A stretch of DNA of 64,000 nt from the NCBI RefSeq assembly GCF_947498515.1, contig NZ_CANMKO010000006.1:1-64000 (forward strand), written 5' to 3'. The first letter of the stretch is position 1. Every line of letters begins with the position of its first letter. The notes beneath the pieces were generated by a model. That model worked only from the letters and a program-made list of their open reading frames with translations, was not told the origin of the DNA and searched no databases. A program made the position numbers and the translations under genes. Origin of the DNA: an uncultured Pelagimonas sp. GTDB lineage: Bacteria; Pseudomonadota; Alphaproteobacteria; Rhodobacterales; Rhodobacteraceae. This document shows positions 17,350 through 26,813 of this stretch, piece by piece.

Positions 17350-19071
17350 TCAGAGCGGCAGGCCGACGACAAAACGCGCACCCAATGGTTCGGATGTAAC
17401 GTCTGCCTCGGTTGGACGAATGTTTTCCGCCCAGATCACACCGCCATGCGCCTCAACAATCTGTTTGGAAATCGCCAGCCCGAGGCCAGAGTTGTTGCCA
17501 AAATCGGATTGCGGGCGCGATGTGTAGAAGCGTTTGAAAATCTTAGCCAAGGCCTCTTCGGGAATGCCCGGTCCGGTATCTTCGACGACGACCAGAACCC
17601 GGTTGTCACGTCGGCGAGCCCATACACGAATGGCGTCGCCATCTTCGCAAAAACTAATCGCATTGGTGATCAGGTTGACAAAAACCTGCGCCAAACGCGG
17701 TTCCAATCCGTGAATGTTGATCGGACGCGACGGCAAGTCGGTGATGAACTCAATCCCCTTCTTCTCGGCATCTTGCCCAAGGAATTCTGCAATATTGCCA
17801 ACCATTTCCATAAGGTTGAATTCTTGCTCTTCCTCTTTGACCAGCTCGGAATCAAGGCGTGAGGCATTGGAGATATCACTCACCAGACGGTCCAACCGGC
17901 GCACGTCATGGTCGATGACATCCAGCAATTTGTTGCGGTGTTCTTCTTTCTTGACCATACGGAGCGAGCCAACGGCCGAGCGCAAACTCGCAAGTGGGTT
18001 CTTGATCTCATGCGCAACGTCAGCGGCAAATTGTTCATTGCTGTCGATCCGGTCGTAAAGCGCGCTCACCATACCGCGCAACGCCCCGGACAAGCGGCCA
18101 ATTTCATCGGGCCGCGCCGTCAGATCAGGAATTCTAATACGACCGGGCGCGACGCTACGGCGGTGCCGGTCGCGGCCAATTTCGGCGGCATCTGCCAAAT
18201 CAGAGATCGGATTAGCAATGGTCGAGGCAAGCACAAGGCTCAGACCAATCGACACAAGCGTGGCGATTACAAACATCTGAAGAATGCGTTCGCGTTCCAC
18301 CCGAACAGCGTCGTCAATTTCTTTGGCAGAAGAGACGAGGGCCACCGTTCCTAGAATAGCATTGCCTTGTTGGATCGGAGAAAAGGCGTGGAACAGGGCG
18401 TTGCCGCTGCTCACGTCTTCGGCGATGACCCGCGTCAAAGCCGGGTCTCCAGCTTCGATCATGCGACGCAGCTTGTCCTCAAGAACCAACTCAGGCTCAT
18501 CCGAGAACATCGTAAACAGGCCTGTGATGCTTTCGGTTGCGCGCCCCAAGAAATCCGAAATCAAGGTCGGCTTTTCTTCGGTTGGGGCAATCGACATCAT
18601 CGGTGCCATTTTCCCGGACGCCTCACCAACCAAGAAATTTCCGGTGTCGAAAATCATCAACTGAACGCCTTCGCGCAGCTCGATCCCTTCGACCGTTTCG
18701 GCAACATCTATTCCGTCGGACGTCGCAAGGCTTACCGGAGCACCGGAGGGCAGTTGAGCCTCGAACACATCTGCGATCAACTCAACTTCGGACTGCAAAG
18801 AGTTGGCCCGCTGAATGGCGAGAATATCACGCGACGAATTCAGCCACAAAATACCCGCCACCAACACGTTTACAGCAATCAGGTTAAACGTGATGATCTT
18901 GCGGGTCATCGGAGAGCGTTTTAGCGAAAACAGGCTGCGACGCGCACGGGTGTCACGCAGCTCTTTTTCAACAGTGCTGTCTGGCGCGACCCAATCGTCG
19001 CCCAGCACCAAATCGGCATCGCGGCGATCTTCGCCGCCGCCGCCAGAGTTCATACGTTCGGCCAAAGCCAT
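17350..19071 (-). CDS. chvG: Sensor histidine kinase ChvG (ExoS family)
   Basis: 573-residue sensor. Cytoplasmic N-terminus of about 55 residues, helix 1 at 58-78, a large periplasmic region (about 80-263) in which the inhibitor ExoR would bind in rhizobia, helix 2 at 264-287, HAMP, HisKA with phosphorylated His354 in DVAHEIKNPL, and HATPase with DTGPGIPEE and NSGLGLAI. The family senses low pH and envelope state. It is followed by hprK with a 3-base gap, linking ChvGI to the regulatory PTS. Confidence 0.95.
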   Translation of the reverse strand: MALAERMNSGGGGEDRRDADLVLGDDWVAPDSTVEKELRDTRARRSLFSLKRSPMTRKIITFNLIAVNVLVAGILWLNSSRDILAIQRANSLQSEVELIADVFEAQLPSGAPVSLATSDGIDVAETVEGIELREGVQLMIFDTGNFLVGEASGKMAPMMSIAPTEEKPTLISDFLGRATESITGLFTMFSDEPELVLEDKLRRMIEAGDPALTRVIAEDVSSGNALFHAFSPIQQGNAILGTVALVSSAKEIDDAVRVERERILQMFVIATLVSIGLSLVLASTIANPISDLADAAEIGRDRHRRSVAPGRIRIPDLTARPDEIGRLSGALRGMVSALYDRIDSNEQFAADVAHEIKNPLASLRSAVGSLRMVKKEEHRNKLLDVIDHDVRRLDRLVSDISNASRLDSELVKEEEQEFNLMEMVGNIAEFLGQDAEKKGIEFITDLPSRPINIHGLEPRLAQVFVNLITNAISFCEDGDAIRVWARRRDNRVLVVVEDTGPGIPEEALAKIFKRFYTSRPQSDFGNNSGLGLAISKQIVEAHGGVIWAENIRPTEADVTSEPLGARFVVGLPL

Positions 19072-19074
19072 CTC

Positions 19075-19776
19075 TTACTCTTCGTTATACCGGTAACCGA
19101 TACCATACAGTGTTTCGATCGCCGAAAATTCATCATCAGCGGTTCGCATTTTCTTGCGCAAGCGCTTGATATGGCTGTCGATCGTCCGGTCATCAACATA
19201 GACCTGATCATCATATGCGACATCCATCAGCTGATCGCGCGATTTCACAAATCCCGGGCGCTGAGCAAGCGCTTGCAGTAGCAAGAACTCTGTCACTGTT
19301 AGGGATACATCATTGCCCCGCCATGTCACCGCGTGACGCAGAGGGTCCATAGTCAGCGACCCGCGAGTCATCAGCTTGGTCTCTTCGGTGTCACCAACAA
19401 CGTCACCGGCAACGGCCTCTTGGCGACGCAAAAGCGCGCGAATACGCTCGACCAGCAAGCGCTGTGAAAACGGCTTTTTCACATAGTCGTCCGCGCCCAT
19501 ACGCAGGCCCAAAACCTCATCGATTTCATCGTCTTTGGAGGTCAGGAAGATAACCGGCATCTTGGATTTTTGGCGCACACGCTGCAACAGATCCATGCCG
19601 TCCATACGGGGCATTTTGATATCAAACACAGCCATATCGGGCATTTGTTTGTTGAACGCGTCAAGCGCGGCTTGACCGTCATTATATGTCTCTACTTCGA
19701 AACCCTCAGCCTCAAGAGTCATCGAAACCGACGTCAGGATATTCCTGTCATCGTCCACAAGGGCGATTTTTGACAT
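19075..19776 (-). CDS. chvI: Response regulator ChvI
   Basis: 233-residue OmpR-family regulator: receiver with acidic pocket DDD (8-10), phosphorylated Asp52 in VFDIKMP, Lys in VKKPF, then a winged-helix DNA-binding domain with [14 protein letters not shown]. The open frame extends to 19821, but [10 protein letters not shown] at 19776 is the family start. It is first in the chvI-chvG-hprK-rapZ-EIIA-ptsH operon and is divergent from pckA; ChvI homologues control carbon and envelope genes. Confidence 0.96.
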   Translation of the reverse strand: MSKIALVDDDRNILTSVSMTLEAEGFEVETYNDGQAALDAFNKQMPDMAVFDIKMPRMDGMDLLQRVRQKSKMPVIFLTSKDDEIDEVLGLRMGADDYVKKPFSQRLLVERIRALLRRQEAVAGDVVGDTEETKLMTRGSLTMDPLRHAVTWRGNDVSLTVTEFLLLQALAQRPGFVKSRDQLMDVAYDDQVYVDDRTIDSHIKRLRKKMRTADDEFSAIETLYGIGYRYNEE

Positions 19777-20134
19777 GGGGCATTCCTTATTACTGCTCTG
19801 GTTGCCTGTTTTTTGCGTCACTATGGGGCATTTACCACTTTACAACAATCCCCCACGGCGAATCAGGCACTGTCATTGCCACATTTCGGACGAAATCTGT
19901 TAAGGAATGACCAAAATGCCTCACCTTTGTTTCCACATGGGGGCGCAAACATTAGGCAGATTAACCAAAACCCTTGGCAAGCTTTCGCTATGGTATCGCT
20001 AAACCTTTGACTGGTTGCGCTAACTGCGCTTTTGCGTCCTGTTCACGCCGGAAAACGACGTGCTAAGGAGCTGTCATATTGCGGCCCCCTGCCGCAAGAA
20101 TCTTTCAAGACAGCGCGCTACAGGAGCTACGCAA
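19777..20134. promoter_or_regulatory. Divergent chvI/pckA control region
   Basis: 358 bases without a gene. It holds the inverted repeat ATTTCG-GA-CGAAAT (19883-19896), a candidate dimer-binding site; GAATC sites at about 19860 and 20098 of the GANTC type; and a hairpin TTGCGG (20079-20084) / CCGCAA (20092-20097) with a 7-base loop in the likely pckA leader. I cannot assign exact promoters for either gene by eye. Confidence 0.5.
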
Positions 20135-21733
20135 ATGACATTTGGACGGGTAAACCCGCAATTCCGCCTCGAAGATCAAGGGATCGAAGGGTTGGGCAAT
20201 GTCTATTACAACCTCATGGAGCCCGCTTTGATCGAAGCGGCCCTGAAACGAGGCGAAGGCAGCCTGGGCAAGGGCGGTTCGTTCCTTGTGACCACCGGCA
20301 AGTTCACCGGCCGGTCCCCCAAGGATAAATTCATCGTCAAGACAGACAGCGTTGCCGACAGCATCTGGTGGGAAAACAACGCCCCAATGACGCCCGAAGG
20401 CTTTGACGCGCTTCATGCCGACATGATCGAGCACATGAAAGGCAAGGACTATTACGTACAAGATCTGGTAGGTGGGGCCGATCCGGCCAACGCCATCGAC
20501 GTGCGGGTTGTGTCCGAGCTGGCTTGGCACAACCTGTTCATCCGTCACATGCTGCGTCGCCCAGATCGCGAAGATCTCGACACGTTTGTTGCCGATTGGA
20601 CAATCATCAACTGCCCATCGTTCCAAGCGAATCCGGAAAAGCACGGCTGTCGGACCGACACCGTGATTGCGATGAATTTCGACAAGAAAACCATCCTGAT
20701 CGCCAACACCGAATATGCCGGTGAGAACAAGAAATCTGTTTTCACCCTGCTCAACTACATCCTGCCCGGCAAAGACATCATGGCGATGCATTGTTCGGCG
20801 AACCATGCGGTTGGCAACCCTGTCGACACGGCCATCTTCTTTGGTCTGTCGGGCACCGGTAAAACCACCCTGTCCGCCGACCCAGAGCGCGTTCTGATTG
20901 GGGACGACGAACATGGTTGGTCGGATCGTGGCACCTTCAACTTTGAAGGTGGCTGCTATGCCAAGACCATTAACCTGTCGCCCGAGGCCGAGCCTGAAAT
21001 CTACGCCACGACCGAGAAATTCGGCACCGTGATCGAGAACATGGTCTACGACGAAGAGACCCGTGATCTCGACTTCAAAGATGACAGCCTCACCGCCAAC
21101 ATGCGTTGCGCCTACCCGCTTCACTACATCGACAACGCGTCGAAAACCGCGCTGGGTGGCCACCCCAAGAACATCATCATGCTGACATGTGATGCCTTTG
21201 GTGTTCTGCCTCCGATCGCGCGTTTGACACCTGCGCAGGCGATGTACCACTTCCTGTCGGGCTTCACCTCCAAGGTTGCGGGCACCGAGCGCGGCGTGAC
21301 CGAGCCAGAGCCAACATTTTCGACCTGCTTTGGGGCTCCGTTCATGCCACGCCGTCCAGAAGCCTATGGCAACCTGCTGCGCGACAAGATCGCCAAACAT
21401 GGCGCGACCTGCTGGTTGGTGAACACTGGCTGGACCGGTGGCGCCTATGGCGAAGGATCGCGGATGCCAATCCGCGCCACCCGCGCTTTGCTTCATGCCG
21501 CTTTGAACGGGTCGCTCAACAATGCTGAATACCGCAAAGACCCGAACTTCGGCTTTGAGGTTCCGGTGTCTGTAGAAGGTGTTGCCGAGCTATTGCTGGA
21601 CCCACGCAAGACGTGGGACGACAAAGAAGCCTATGACGCGCAGGCGGCCAAGCTGGTTGAAATGTTCGCGAACAATTTCGAACAGTACGTGCCCTTCATT
21701 GATGAAGATGTAAAAGCCGTGGCTATCGGGTAA
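20135..21733 (+). CDS. pckA: Phosphoenolpyruvate carboxykinase (ATP)
   Basis: 532-residue gluconeogenic enzyme converting oxaloacetate and ATP to PEP. The kinase-1a motif [11 protein letters not shown] and the [12 protein letters not shown] (kinase 2/metal) region are clear, as is [19 protein letters not shown] near the N-terminus. The start MTFGRVNP at 20135 follows CAGGAG; the frame is open 75 bases further upstream but that part is not conserved-looking. Its position opposite chvI is typical for the group and it ends at a strong terminator. Confidence 0.97.
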   Translation: MTFGRVNPQFRLEDQGIEGLGNVYYNLMEPALIEAALKRGEGSLGKGGSFLVTTGKFTGRSPKDKFIVKTDSVADSIWWENNAPMTPEGFDALHADMIEHMKGKDYYVQDLVGGADPANAIDVRVVSELAWHNLFIRHMLRRPDREDLDTFVADWTIINCPSFQANPEKHGCRTDTVIAMNFDKKTILIANTEYAGENKKSVFTLLNYILPGKDIMAMHCSANHAVGNPVDTAIFFGLSGTGKTTLSADPERVLIGDDEHGWSDRGTFNFEGGCYAKTINLSPEAEPEIYATTEKFGTVIENMVYDEETRDLDFKDDSLTANMRCAYPLHYIDNASKTALGGHPKNIIMLTCDAFGVLPPIARLTPAQAMYHFLSGFTSKVAGTERGVTEPEPTFSTCFGAPFMPRRPEAYGNLLRDKIAKHGATCWLVNTGWTGGAYGEGSRMPIRATRALLHAALNGSLNNAEYRKDPNFGFEVPVSVEGVAELLLDPRKTWDDKEAYDAQAAKLVEMFANNFEQYVPFIDEDVKAVAIG

Positions 21734-21764
21734 AACCGCCCGACGCCAAGCGAAACGCCTTATC

Positions 21765-21804
21765 CGGTCCTCTCTGATTGCTCAGAGGGGGCCGTTTTCG
21801 TTTG
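21765..21804 (+). terminator. Intrinsic terminator of pckA
   Basis: CGGTCCTCTCTGA (21765-21777), loop TTGC, TCAGAGGGGGCCG (21782-21794) forms a 13-bp stem with two G-U pairs, then TTTTCGTTT. Confidence 0.88.
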
Positions 21805-21888
21805 ACGCCCCCCCCTCTAGGGCGCGGTGGGGCTGCATTCCGATACAGGCACACCTATATTGCCATCAAGCCGATGAGAGGTCTGACC

Positions 21889-22410
21889 ATGTTTCGTTTC
21901 GCCATTTTGGCATTGCTTGTACCGTCTGTTTTGGTCGCCGAAGACGTGTCACCGGTTTCGCTTTTGGATCATGGGGTGATTTGCGAAGTGACCCAGACCG
22001 GAACCGAGGCCGCGCCGGAGACGGCATCCGGGGTGATCAACCTGATTGATCAGACCCGCGTGATAGACGTGACCACCCAATTCGTGCCCGCCCATATCGG
22101 GTTAAGCTTTGGCCTTCGCACTAAAATGAGCGCCGATGCAGTGCTCAATGGCGCACGGATGCGGATTATTCATCCGCCGATGGGCGCGAACGGGATCGCC
22201 GAACAAAGCTGGGCCGCGCCGATGCAAGCCGGTGAAGCCGCGCTGAACCTTTATACGTTCGAACAAGACGACGAACTGCTTTTGGGTGTTTGGACGTTTC
22301 AGGTGATCTTTGCGGACAAGGTCTTGATCGAACAGCGTTTTGAGGTTGTTCCCCAAGGAACCGTGCCGGTGGTTCAGCAGGTTTGTTTTGGGGCAAGCCT
22401 CACGTCCTGA
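21889..22410 (+). CDS. DUF3859-like exported protein
   Basis: 173 residues with an N-terminal signal peptide (MFRFAILALLVPSVLVAED; cleavage likely after VA). The rest is beta-rich, with VICEVTQTGTE...APETASG and LGVWTFQVIFADKVLIEQRFEVV, which I recognise as DUF3859-type. It is predicted periplasmic; function unknown. The ATG at 21889 was chosen because GAGAGG precedes it and it starts the signal peptide. A CACACCTATATTG stretch about 35 bases upstream may contain the -10 element. Confidence 0.8.
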   Translation: MFRFAILALLVPSVLVAEDVSPVSLLDHGVICEVTQTGTEAAPETASGVINLIDQTRVIDVTTQFVPAHIGLSFGLRTKMSADAVLNGARMRIIHPPMGANGIAEQSWAAPMQAGEAALNLYTFEQDDELLLGVWTFQVIFADKVLIEQRFEVVPQGTVPVVQQVCFGASLTS

Positions 22411-22630
22411 ACCCTTGTGCTCTCAAGCTGTGGATAACTCTATATTCTGTGGACAAGTCCAATCCATCCACAACTTACTGTGTGTGCACGTAAAATATTG
22501 CTTTACTTACCCCCCTCGGCACATGCACCATATCTGGTAAGGGTCGCGGGCTACAACGCAGACCCTAGAGCAGTCAGCAAGCGTTGGCAGAGATCGGCCC
22601 CTGTTACGCTATAACAAAAGAGGTGACGGC
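22411..22630. other. Gene-free interval with DnaA-box-like cluster
   Basis: Between the DUF3859 gene and the YbjN gene. TGTGGATAA at 22429-22437 is a perfect DnaA box (TTATCCACA) on the reverse strand; TGTGGACAA at 22448-22456 differs from the box by one base; CCATCCACA at 22464-22472 is a forward-strand match of 7 of 9. An AT-rich stretch with arms GTAAA and TTTAC lies at about 22490-22507. This may be a DnaA-regulated promoter; an origin is possible but unproven. Confidence 0.55.
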
Positions 22631-23131
22631 ATGTCCCTGTCCGAGCATTACCTTGAAGAAGACCTGCACCCGATCGATATTGTTGAGCACATCGCGGTTC
22701 ACAATGACTGGGAATTTGAGCGTTTGGCGGATGACCAAATCGCCATGGCAGTCGAAGGGCAATGGCGCACCTATTCGATCACACTGGCGTGGTCGGGTGG
22801 CGATGAAACACTGCGGATGATCTGTACGTTTGACATGGACCCGCCTTCGGACAAGGTGGATGTGCTGCACGAGGGGTTGAACCTTGTGAATGACCAATGC
22901 TGGGCCGGATCGTTCAGCTATTGGGCTGCGCAAAAGTTGATGGTTTACAAATACGGGTTGGTGCTCGCGGGTGGTAACGTTGCTTCGCCCGAGCAAATCG
23001 ACACGATGATCAACGCCGCCGTGATGAGCGCCGAACGGTATTACCCAGCCTTTCAATTGATGGTCTGGACCGACAAAAGCGCCAAGGCCTCAATGCAAGT
23101 GGCCATTGCCGAGGCCTATGGTCGGGCCTGA
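22631..23131 (+). CDS. YbjN-domain protein
   Basis: 166 residues, soluble, similar to YbjN / type III secretion chaperone-like folds: an N-terminal DWEFERLADDQIAMAVEGQWRTY beta region followed by helices. YbjN proteins influence stress and motility phenotypes, but the molecular role is not known. The DnaA-box-like cluster lies about 160-200 bases upstream. A GC-rich interspersed repeat follows the stop. Confidence 0.85.
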   Translation: MSLSEHYLEEDLHPIDIVEHIAVHNDWEFERLADDQIAMAVEGQWRTYSITLAWSGGDETLRMICTFDMDPPSDKVDVLHEGLNLVNDQCWAGSFSYWAAQKLMVYKYGLVLAGGNVASPEQIDTMINAAVMSAERYYPAFQLMVWTDKSAKASMQVAIAEAYGRA

Positions 23132-23149
23132 CACACGGGCCTGACACGC

Positions 23150-23226
23150 GGGCCTGAACCGGGTTTGGGGGCGCTGCCCCCGTCGCCACGGCGCCCCCCG
23201 GGATACTTTCGGAAAGAAGAAGCCAA
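23150..23226. repeat. GC-rich interspersed element, copy A
   Basis: Hairpin GGGGGC-GCT-GCCCCC (23167-23181), a second GC-rich segment, then CCCCCCGGGATACTTTCGGAAAGAAGAA. The same architecture recurs after the gcdH gene (copy B, near 36010). It is probably a dispersed intergenic repeat of the lineage that may double as a terminator. Confidence 0.7.
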
Positions 23227-23290
23227 GGGTGCCATTGCGGTGCCCTTTTTCTTTGCGTAGCTGTTGGGGAGTTGGATTTTGGGGGATGAG

Positions 23291-24106
23291 ATGCAAGACA
23301 GCGAGATCGCGAAACGCGGGTTGGTTTTGTTGGGATGCGGCAAGATGGGTTCGGCCATGTTGGAAGGCTGGCTGGCGCGTGGATTGCCGTCCGGCTCGGT
23401 TTGGGTAACCGATCCCTACCCGTCGGATTGGCTAAGCGCGCAGGGTGTGCATTTGAATGAACCCTTGCCCGCCAACCCGGCCATTGTTTTGGTGGCCGTC
23501 AAACCGCAGATGATGGCCGAGGCTTTACCGTCGCTACAAGCGCTAGGCAACGGGGAGACCTTGTTCTTGTCTGTGGCGGCTGGGGTGACCATCGCCAATT
23601 ACGAGGCGATTTTGGGGGCCGAGACCCCGATCATTCGCGCCATGCCCAACACACCCGCCGCCATCGGTCAGGGGATCACGGCCATAGCAGGCAACACTCG
23701 CGCCACATCCCACCACATGGATATGTCGCAAGATTTGCTATCAGCGGTTGGCGAAGTTGTGCGCTTGGACAATGAAGGTCAGATTGACGCGGTGACCGGG
23801 GTAAGCGGGTCAGGCCCGGCTTATGTCTTCCATATGATTGAATGCCTTGCCGCCGCCGGTGAGGCACAGGGCCTTGCACCCGAGATGGCGATGAAATTGG
23901 CCCAGGCGACCGTAGCCGGAGCGGGCGCATTGGCGCAACAAAGCGATGAAAGCGCCGCGCAACTACGCCGCAATGTGACCTCACCCAATGGCACAACACA
24001 GGCCGGACTTGAGGTTTTGATGAAAGACGACGGCGGTTTACCCGACCTGATCAAGGCAACAGTGGCCGCCGCAACGGATCGATCCAAGGAGTTGGCCAAT
24101 GGCTGA
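23291..24106 (+). CDS. proC: Pyrroline-5-carboxylate reductase
   Basis: 271-residue NAD(P)H enzyme for the last step of proline synthesis. Rossmann motif LGCGKMGSAMLEGW at the N-terminus, RAMPNTPAAIGQGI, and the C-terminal signature NVTSPNGTTQAGL are all present. The start at 23291 (MQDSE) was chosen over an upstream start at 23264 because it follows a purine-rich GGGGGATGAG. Its stop overlaps the csaA start by 8 bases. Confidence 0.96.
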   Translation: MQDSEIAKRGLVLLGCGKMGSAMLEGWLARGLPSGSVWVTDPYPSDWLSAQGVHLNEPLPANPAIVLVAVKPQMMAEALPSLQALGNGETLFLSVAAGVTIANYEAILGAETPIIRAMPNTPAAIGQGITAIAGNTRATSHHMDMSQDLLSAVGEVVRLDNEGQIDAVTGVSGSGPAYVFHMIECLAAAGEAQGLAPEMAMKLAQATVAGAGALAQQSDESAAQLRRNVTSPNGTTQAGLEVLMKDDGGLPDLIKATVAAATDRSKELANG

Positions 24107-24437
24107 GATCACATTTGACGATTTTCTGGCCGTAGATATTCGGGTGGGCACGGTTAAGCGCGCCGAACCCTTTCCCGAGGCCCGCAAACCCGCCATCAAG
24201 CTTTGGATCGATTTCGGCAAAGAGATTGGCGAAATGAAATCGTCGGCCCAGATCACTGTGCACTATACGCCCGAGGACCTTGTTGGAAAACAGGTGATGG
24301 CCGTGGTCAATTTCCCACCGCGTCAAATCGGGCCCTTTATGTCCGAGGTTCTGGTGCTTGGCTATTCCGACGACAACGGCGATATCGTTCTGGCCCGTCC
24401 GGATAAGCCGGTTCCCGCTGGTTCACGCCTGCATTAA
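24099..24437 (+). CDS. csaA: tRNA-binding protein of the CsaA family
   Basis: 112-residue OB-fold protein (EMAP/TRBD type): FLAVDIRVGTV at the start, GKQVMAVVNFPPRQIGPFMSEVLVLG in the middle. It binds tRNA and has been described as a chaperone in Bacillus. It starts inside the proC 3' end, so the two are translationally coupled. Confidence 0.93.
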   Translation: MAEITFDDFLAVDIRVGTVKRAEPFPEARKPAIKLWIDFGKEIGEMKSSAQITVHYTPEDLVGKQVMAVVNFPPRQIGPFMSEVLVLGYSDDNGDIVLARPDKPVPAGSRLH

Positions 24438-24512
24438 AGGCACTTTACCCTGCGGCAAAGCTTGACCTCTGCGCGTGGTTGGGGTTCGGTCTTGGGCCAA
24501 AGGAGAACTCGG

Positions 24513-25631
24513 ATGTACCAGCCAGCCATCACCGGACATGGGGTGTTCACCCCGTCGCAATCGATCAGCAACGACGAATTGGTGGTGGCGTTCAACGCCT
24601 ATGCAGACCGGTGGAATGCCGCGCATCAGGCCGAGATTGACGCCGGTGAGGCCGAGGCGATTGGTCATTCAAGTTCGGAATTCATCTTTAATGCCTCGGG
24701 GATTGAACGGCGCTATGTGATGAATAAATCCGGGGTTTTGGACCCGGATCGCATGCATCCACAATTGCCCGCCCGTGCCGATGATACCCCCGGTATTATG
24801 GCCGAAATGGGCGTGGACGCCGCCAACAAAGCGCTTGAAATGGCCGGGCTAAGCGGGGGCGATATTGATCTGGTGATTTGTGCCGCATCCAACCACGAAC
24901 GCGCCTACCCGGCAATTGCCATTGAGATTCAGAATCTTTTGGGCGCTGGCGGCTTTGCCTTTGACATGAATGTCGCCTGCTCCTCGGCCACTTTTGGCAT
25001 TCAGGCCGCCGCGGATATGGTGCGCTCGGGTTCGGTTCGCCGTGCTTTGGTCATTTGCCCTGAGATTTGTTCGGGGCATTTGGAGTGGCGCGACCGCGAT
25101 TGCCATTTCATCTTTGGCGACGTGGCCACGGCGGTGGTGATCCAACGCGACGAAGAGGCGACTGGCCCGCATTTCACCATCCAAGCGACCAGCTGCGCCA
25201 CCAAGTTCTCAAACAACATCCGCAATAACCACGGTTTCTTGCGCAACGCCCATGATCAGATGGAAGACCGCCGCGACATGCAGTTCATGCAGAACGGTCG
25301 CAGGGTCTTCAAAGAAGTATTGCCGATGGTTTCGACGCATATCCTGACCCATTTGGCCGACACGGGATGGGAGGCCAGCGACCTGCGCCGGCTTTGGCTG
25401 CATCAAGCCAACAAGACCATGAACGATTTCATCGGGAAAAAAGTGTTGGGCCGGGTACCGGAAGAGGGTGAACAACCCAACATCTTGCAAGACTATGCCA
25501 ATACATCCTCCGCCGGGTCGATCATCGCCTTTTCGCAAAACTCCGAAGATATGCAACCCGGTGATCGCGGCGTGATTTGTTCCTTTGGGGCGGGCTATTC
25601 GGTTGGCTCGGTTCTGGTCGAACGGGCCTAA
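24513..25631 (+). CDS. Beta-ketoacyl-ACP synthase III, PA3286 type
   Basis: 372-residue thiolase-fold enzyme with full triad: Cys156 (NVACSSATFG), His297 (LHQAN), Asn330 (YANTSSAGS). FabH is usually about 320 residues; the extra N-terminal segment (FNAYADRWNAAHQAEIDAGE...) and sequence match my memory of Pseudomonas aeruginosa PA3286, which condenses medium-chain acyl-CoA from beta-oxidation with malonyl-ACP. It may therefore shunt degraded fatty acids into synthesis. The start at 24513 is preceded by AGGAG. It converges on benE with a 6-base gap. Confidence 0.9.
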   Translation: MYQPAITGHGVFTPSQSISNDELVVAFNAYADRWNAAHQAEIDAGEAEAIGHSSSEFIFNASGIERRYVMNKSGVLDPDRMHPQLPARADDTPGIMAEMGVDAANKALEMAGLSGGDIDLVICAASNHERAYPAIAIEIQNLLGAGGFAFDMNVACSSATFGIQAAADMVRSGSVRRALVICPEICSGHLEWRDRDCHFIFGDVATAVVIQRDEEATGPHFTIQATSCATKFSNNIRNNHGFLRNAHDQMEDRRDMQFMQNGRRVFKEVLPMVSTHILTHLADTGWEASDLRRLWLHQANKTMNDFIGKKVLGRVPEEGEQPNILQDYANTSSAGSIIAFSQNSEDMQPGDRGVICSFGAGYSVGSVLVERA

Positions 25632-25637
25632 TCGCAA

Positions 25638-26807
25638 TCACCGCGCGCGGGTTGTCTTGAGTTTGATCAGGTGAACCGCGCAACCAACCAACAAACCCCA
25701 AACCGCCGCCCCTAGCCCAAGCATCGTCACCCCTGACGCCGTCATGACAAAGGTCAGAGCCGCGGCTTCGCGAGTGTCTTCGTTGCCTAGCGCGACCGAT
25801 GCGGAGTTAGCAAAGACATTGAATAGCGCCACACCGGCAAGGGTGGCCATGGCCAAGGGCGGTGCAAGACCGGCGATAAAGGTCACGCCCGCCGCCAAGA
25901 CCCCGAAGAGACAATAAAACAAGCCAGCCCAGACCGCCGCCATATAGCGTTGCGCCGGGTCAGGATGGGCGTTTTCATCACAACACATTGCCGCCGTGAT
26001 CGCGGCGACGCAGGTCGAAATGGCCCCAAAGGGCGCGCTAAGGATGCTAAACACCCCGACCGTCGCAAAGAGAGACCCCGAGGGCGGTTCATAGCCATTG
26101 GCCTTTAGGACCGAGACACCGGGAATGTTTTGCGTCGCGGTGGTGACAAGAAACAAAGGCAGGCCCAGACTTAGTATCGCGGAGAGAGAAAACACCGGCA
26201 CCACGACCACTGGGTCGGTCAAGATATCGGGTGGCACCGGAAATCCATCATTTTGGATGACGACAAGGACCACCAGCGCAATGACCGAAGCAGGCACAGC
26301 GAAGAGACGTGAGAATCGCCCAACCACAAACCATGTCAGCATGATCGGCACGGCAATGGCCGGAGCCTCAGCCAAGCTGCGAAACGGCACGAGGCAGATT
26401 GAGAACAACACGCCAGACAACATCGCCATAGTGATCGGCGCAGGGATTGCGGCGGCCAAACGGGCCAAGGGCCGCCAGAAGCCAGAGACAACCCCTAAGA
26501 CGCCTGCAAAGACAAATGCCCCCACCGCCCCGGCAAACCCGGCGGCATCCGGTACAGAGACCGCCAAGAGCGCCGCCCCCGGCGTCGACCACGCGACACT
26601 GGCGGGCATTTTGTAGCGCAGGCTTAAGAAGATCGCTGCGATGCCCATGGCCACGGACCCGGCCATAACCGCCGAAGAGGCTTGGGCGGGGCTGGCCCCC
26701 ATGGCTTCGACGCCTTGAAGGAAAATCGGGAAAGAGCTGAAGAAGCCGACAATTGCGACGACAAGACCGGTCCAAAAGGTTTGAGCGTTCAGCGAAAGCC
26801 CAAACAT
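25638..26807 (-). CDS. benE: Benzoate/H+ symporter, BenE family
   Basis: 389 residues, about 11-12 transmembrane helices. The family block NQxxPGxxVLxxxGY is visible as QNIPGVSVLKANGYEPPSG, as is APFGAISTCVAAITAAMC. The family imports benzoate or related aromatic acids by proton symport. No benzoate catabolic gene lies nearby, so the substrate is uncertain. It is 6 bases after tdk on the same strand and likely cotranscribed. Confidence 0.93.
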   Translation of the reverse strand: MFGLSLNAQTFWTGLVVAIVGFFSSFPIFLQGVEAMGASPAQASSAVMAGSVAMGIAAIFLSLRYKMPASVAWSTPGAALLAVSVPDAAGFAGAVGAFVFAGVLGVVSGFWRPLARLAAAIPAPITMAMLSGVLFSICLVPFRSLAEAPAIAVPIMLTWFVVGRFSRLFAVPASVIALVVLVVIQNDGFPVPPDILTDPVVVVPVFSLSAILSLGLPLFLVTTATQNIPGVSVLKANGYEPPSGSLFATVGVFSILSAPFGAISTCVAAITAAMCCDENAHPDPAQRYMAAVWAGLFYCLFGVLAAGVTFIAGLAPPLAMATLAGVALFNVFANSASVALGNEDTREAAALTFVMTASGVTMLGLGAAVWGLLVGCAVHLIKLKTTRAR

Positions 26808-26813
26808 CAGCGT

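Noticed and set aside
20105-21496. 463-codon open frame opposite pckA
   Set aside because: It lies entirely within the coding region of pckA, whose motifs are complete; high GC in the third position makes antisense frames common.
22429-22472. Calling the DnaA-box cluster the chromosome origin
   Set aside because: Only two strong boxes, no usual origin neighbours (hemE, parAB, dnaA) in the window; kept as a regulatory candidate.
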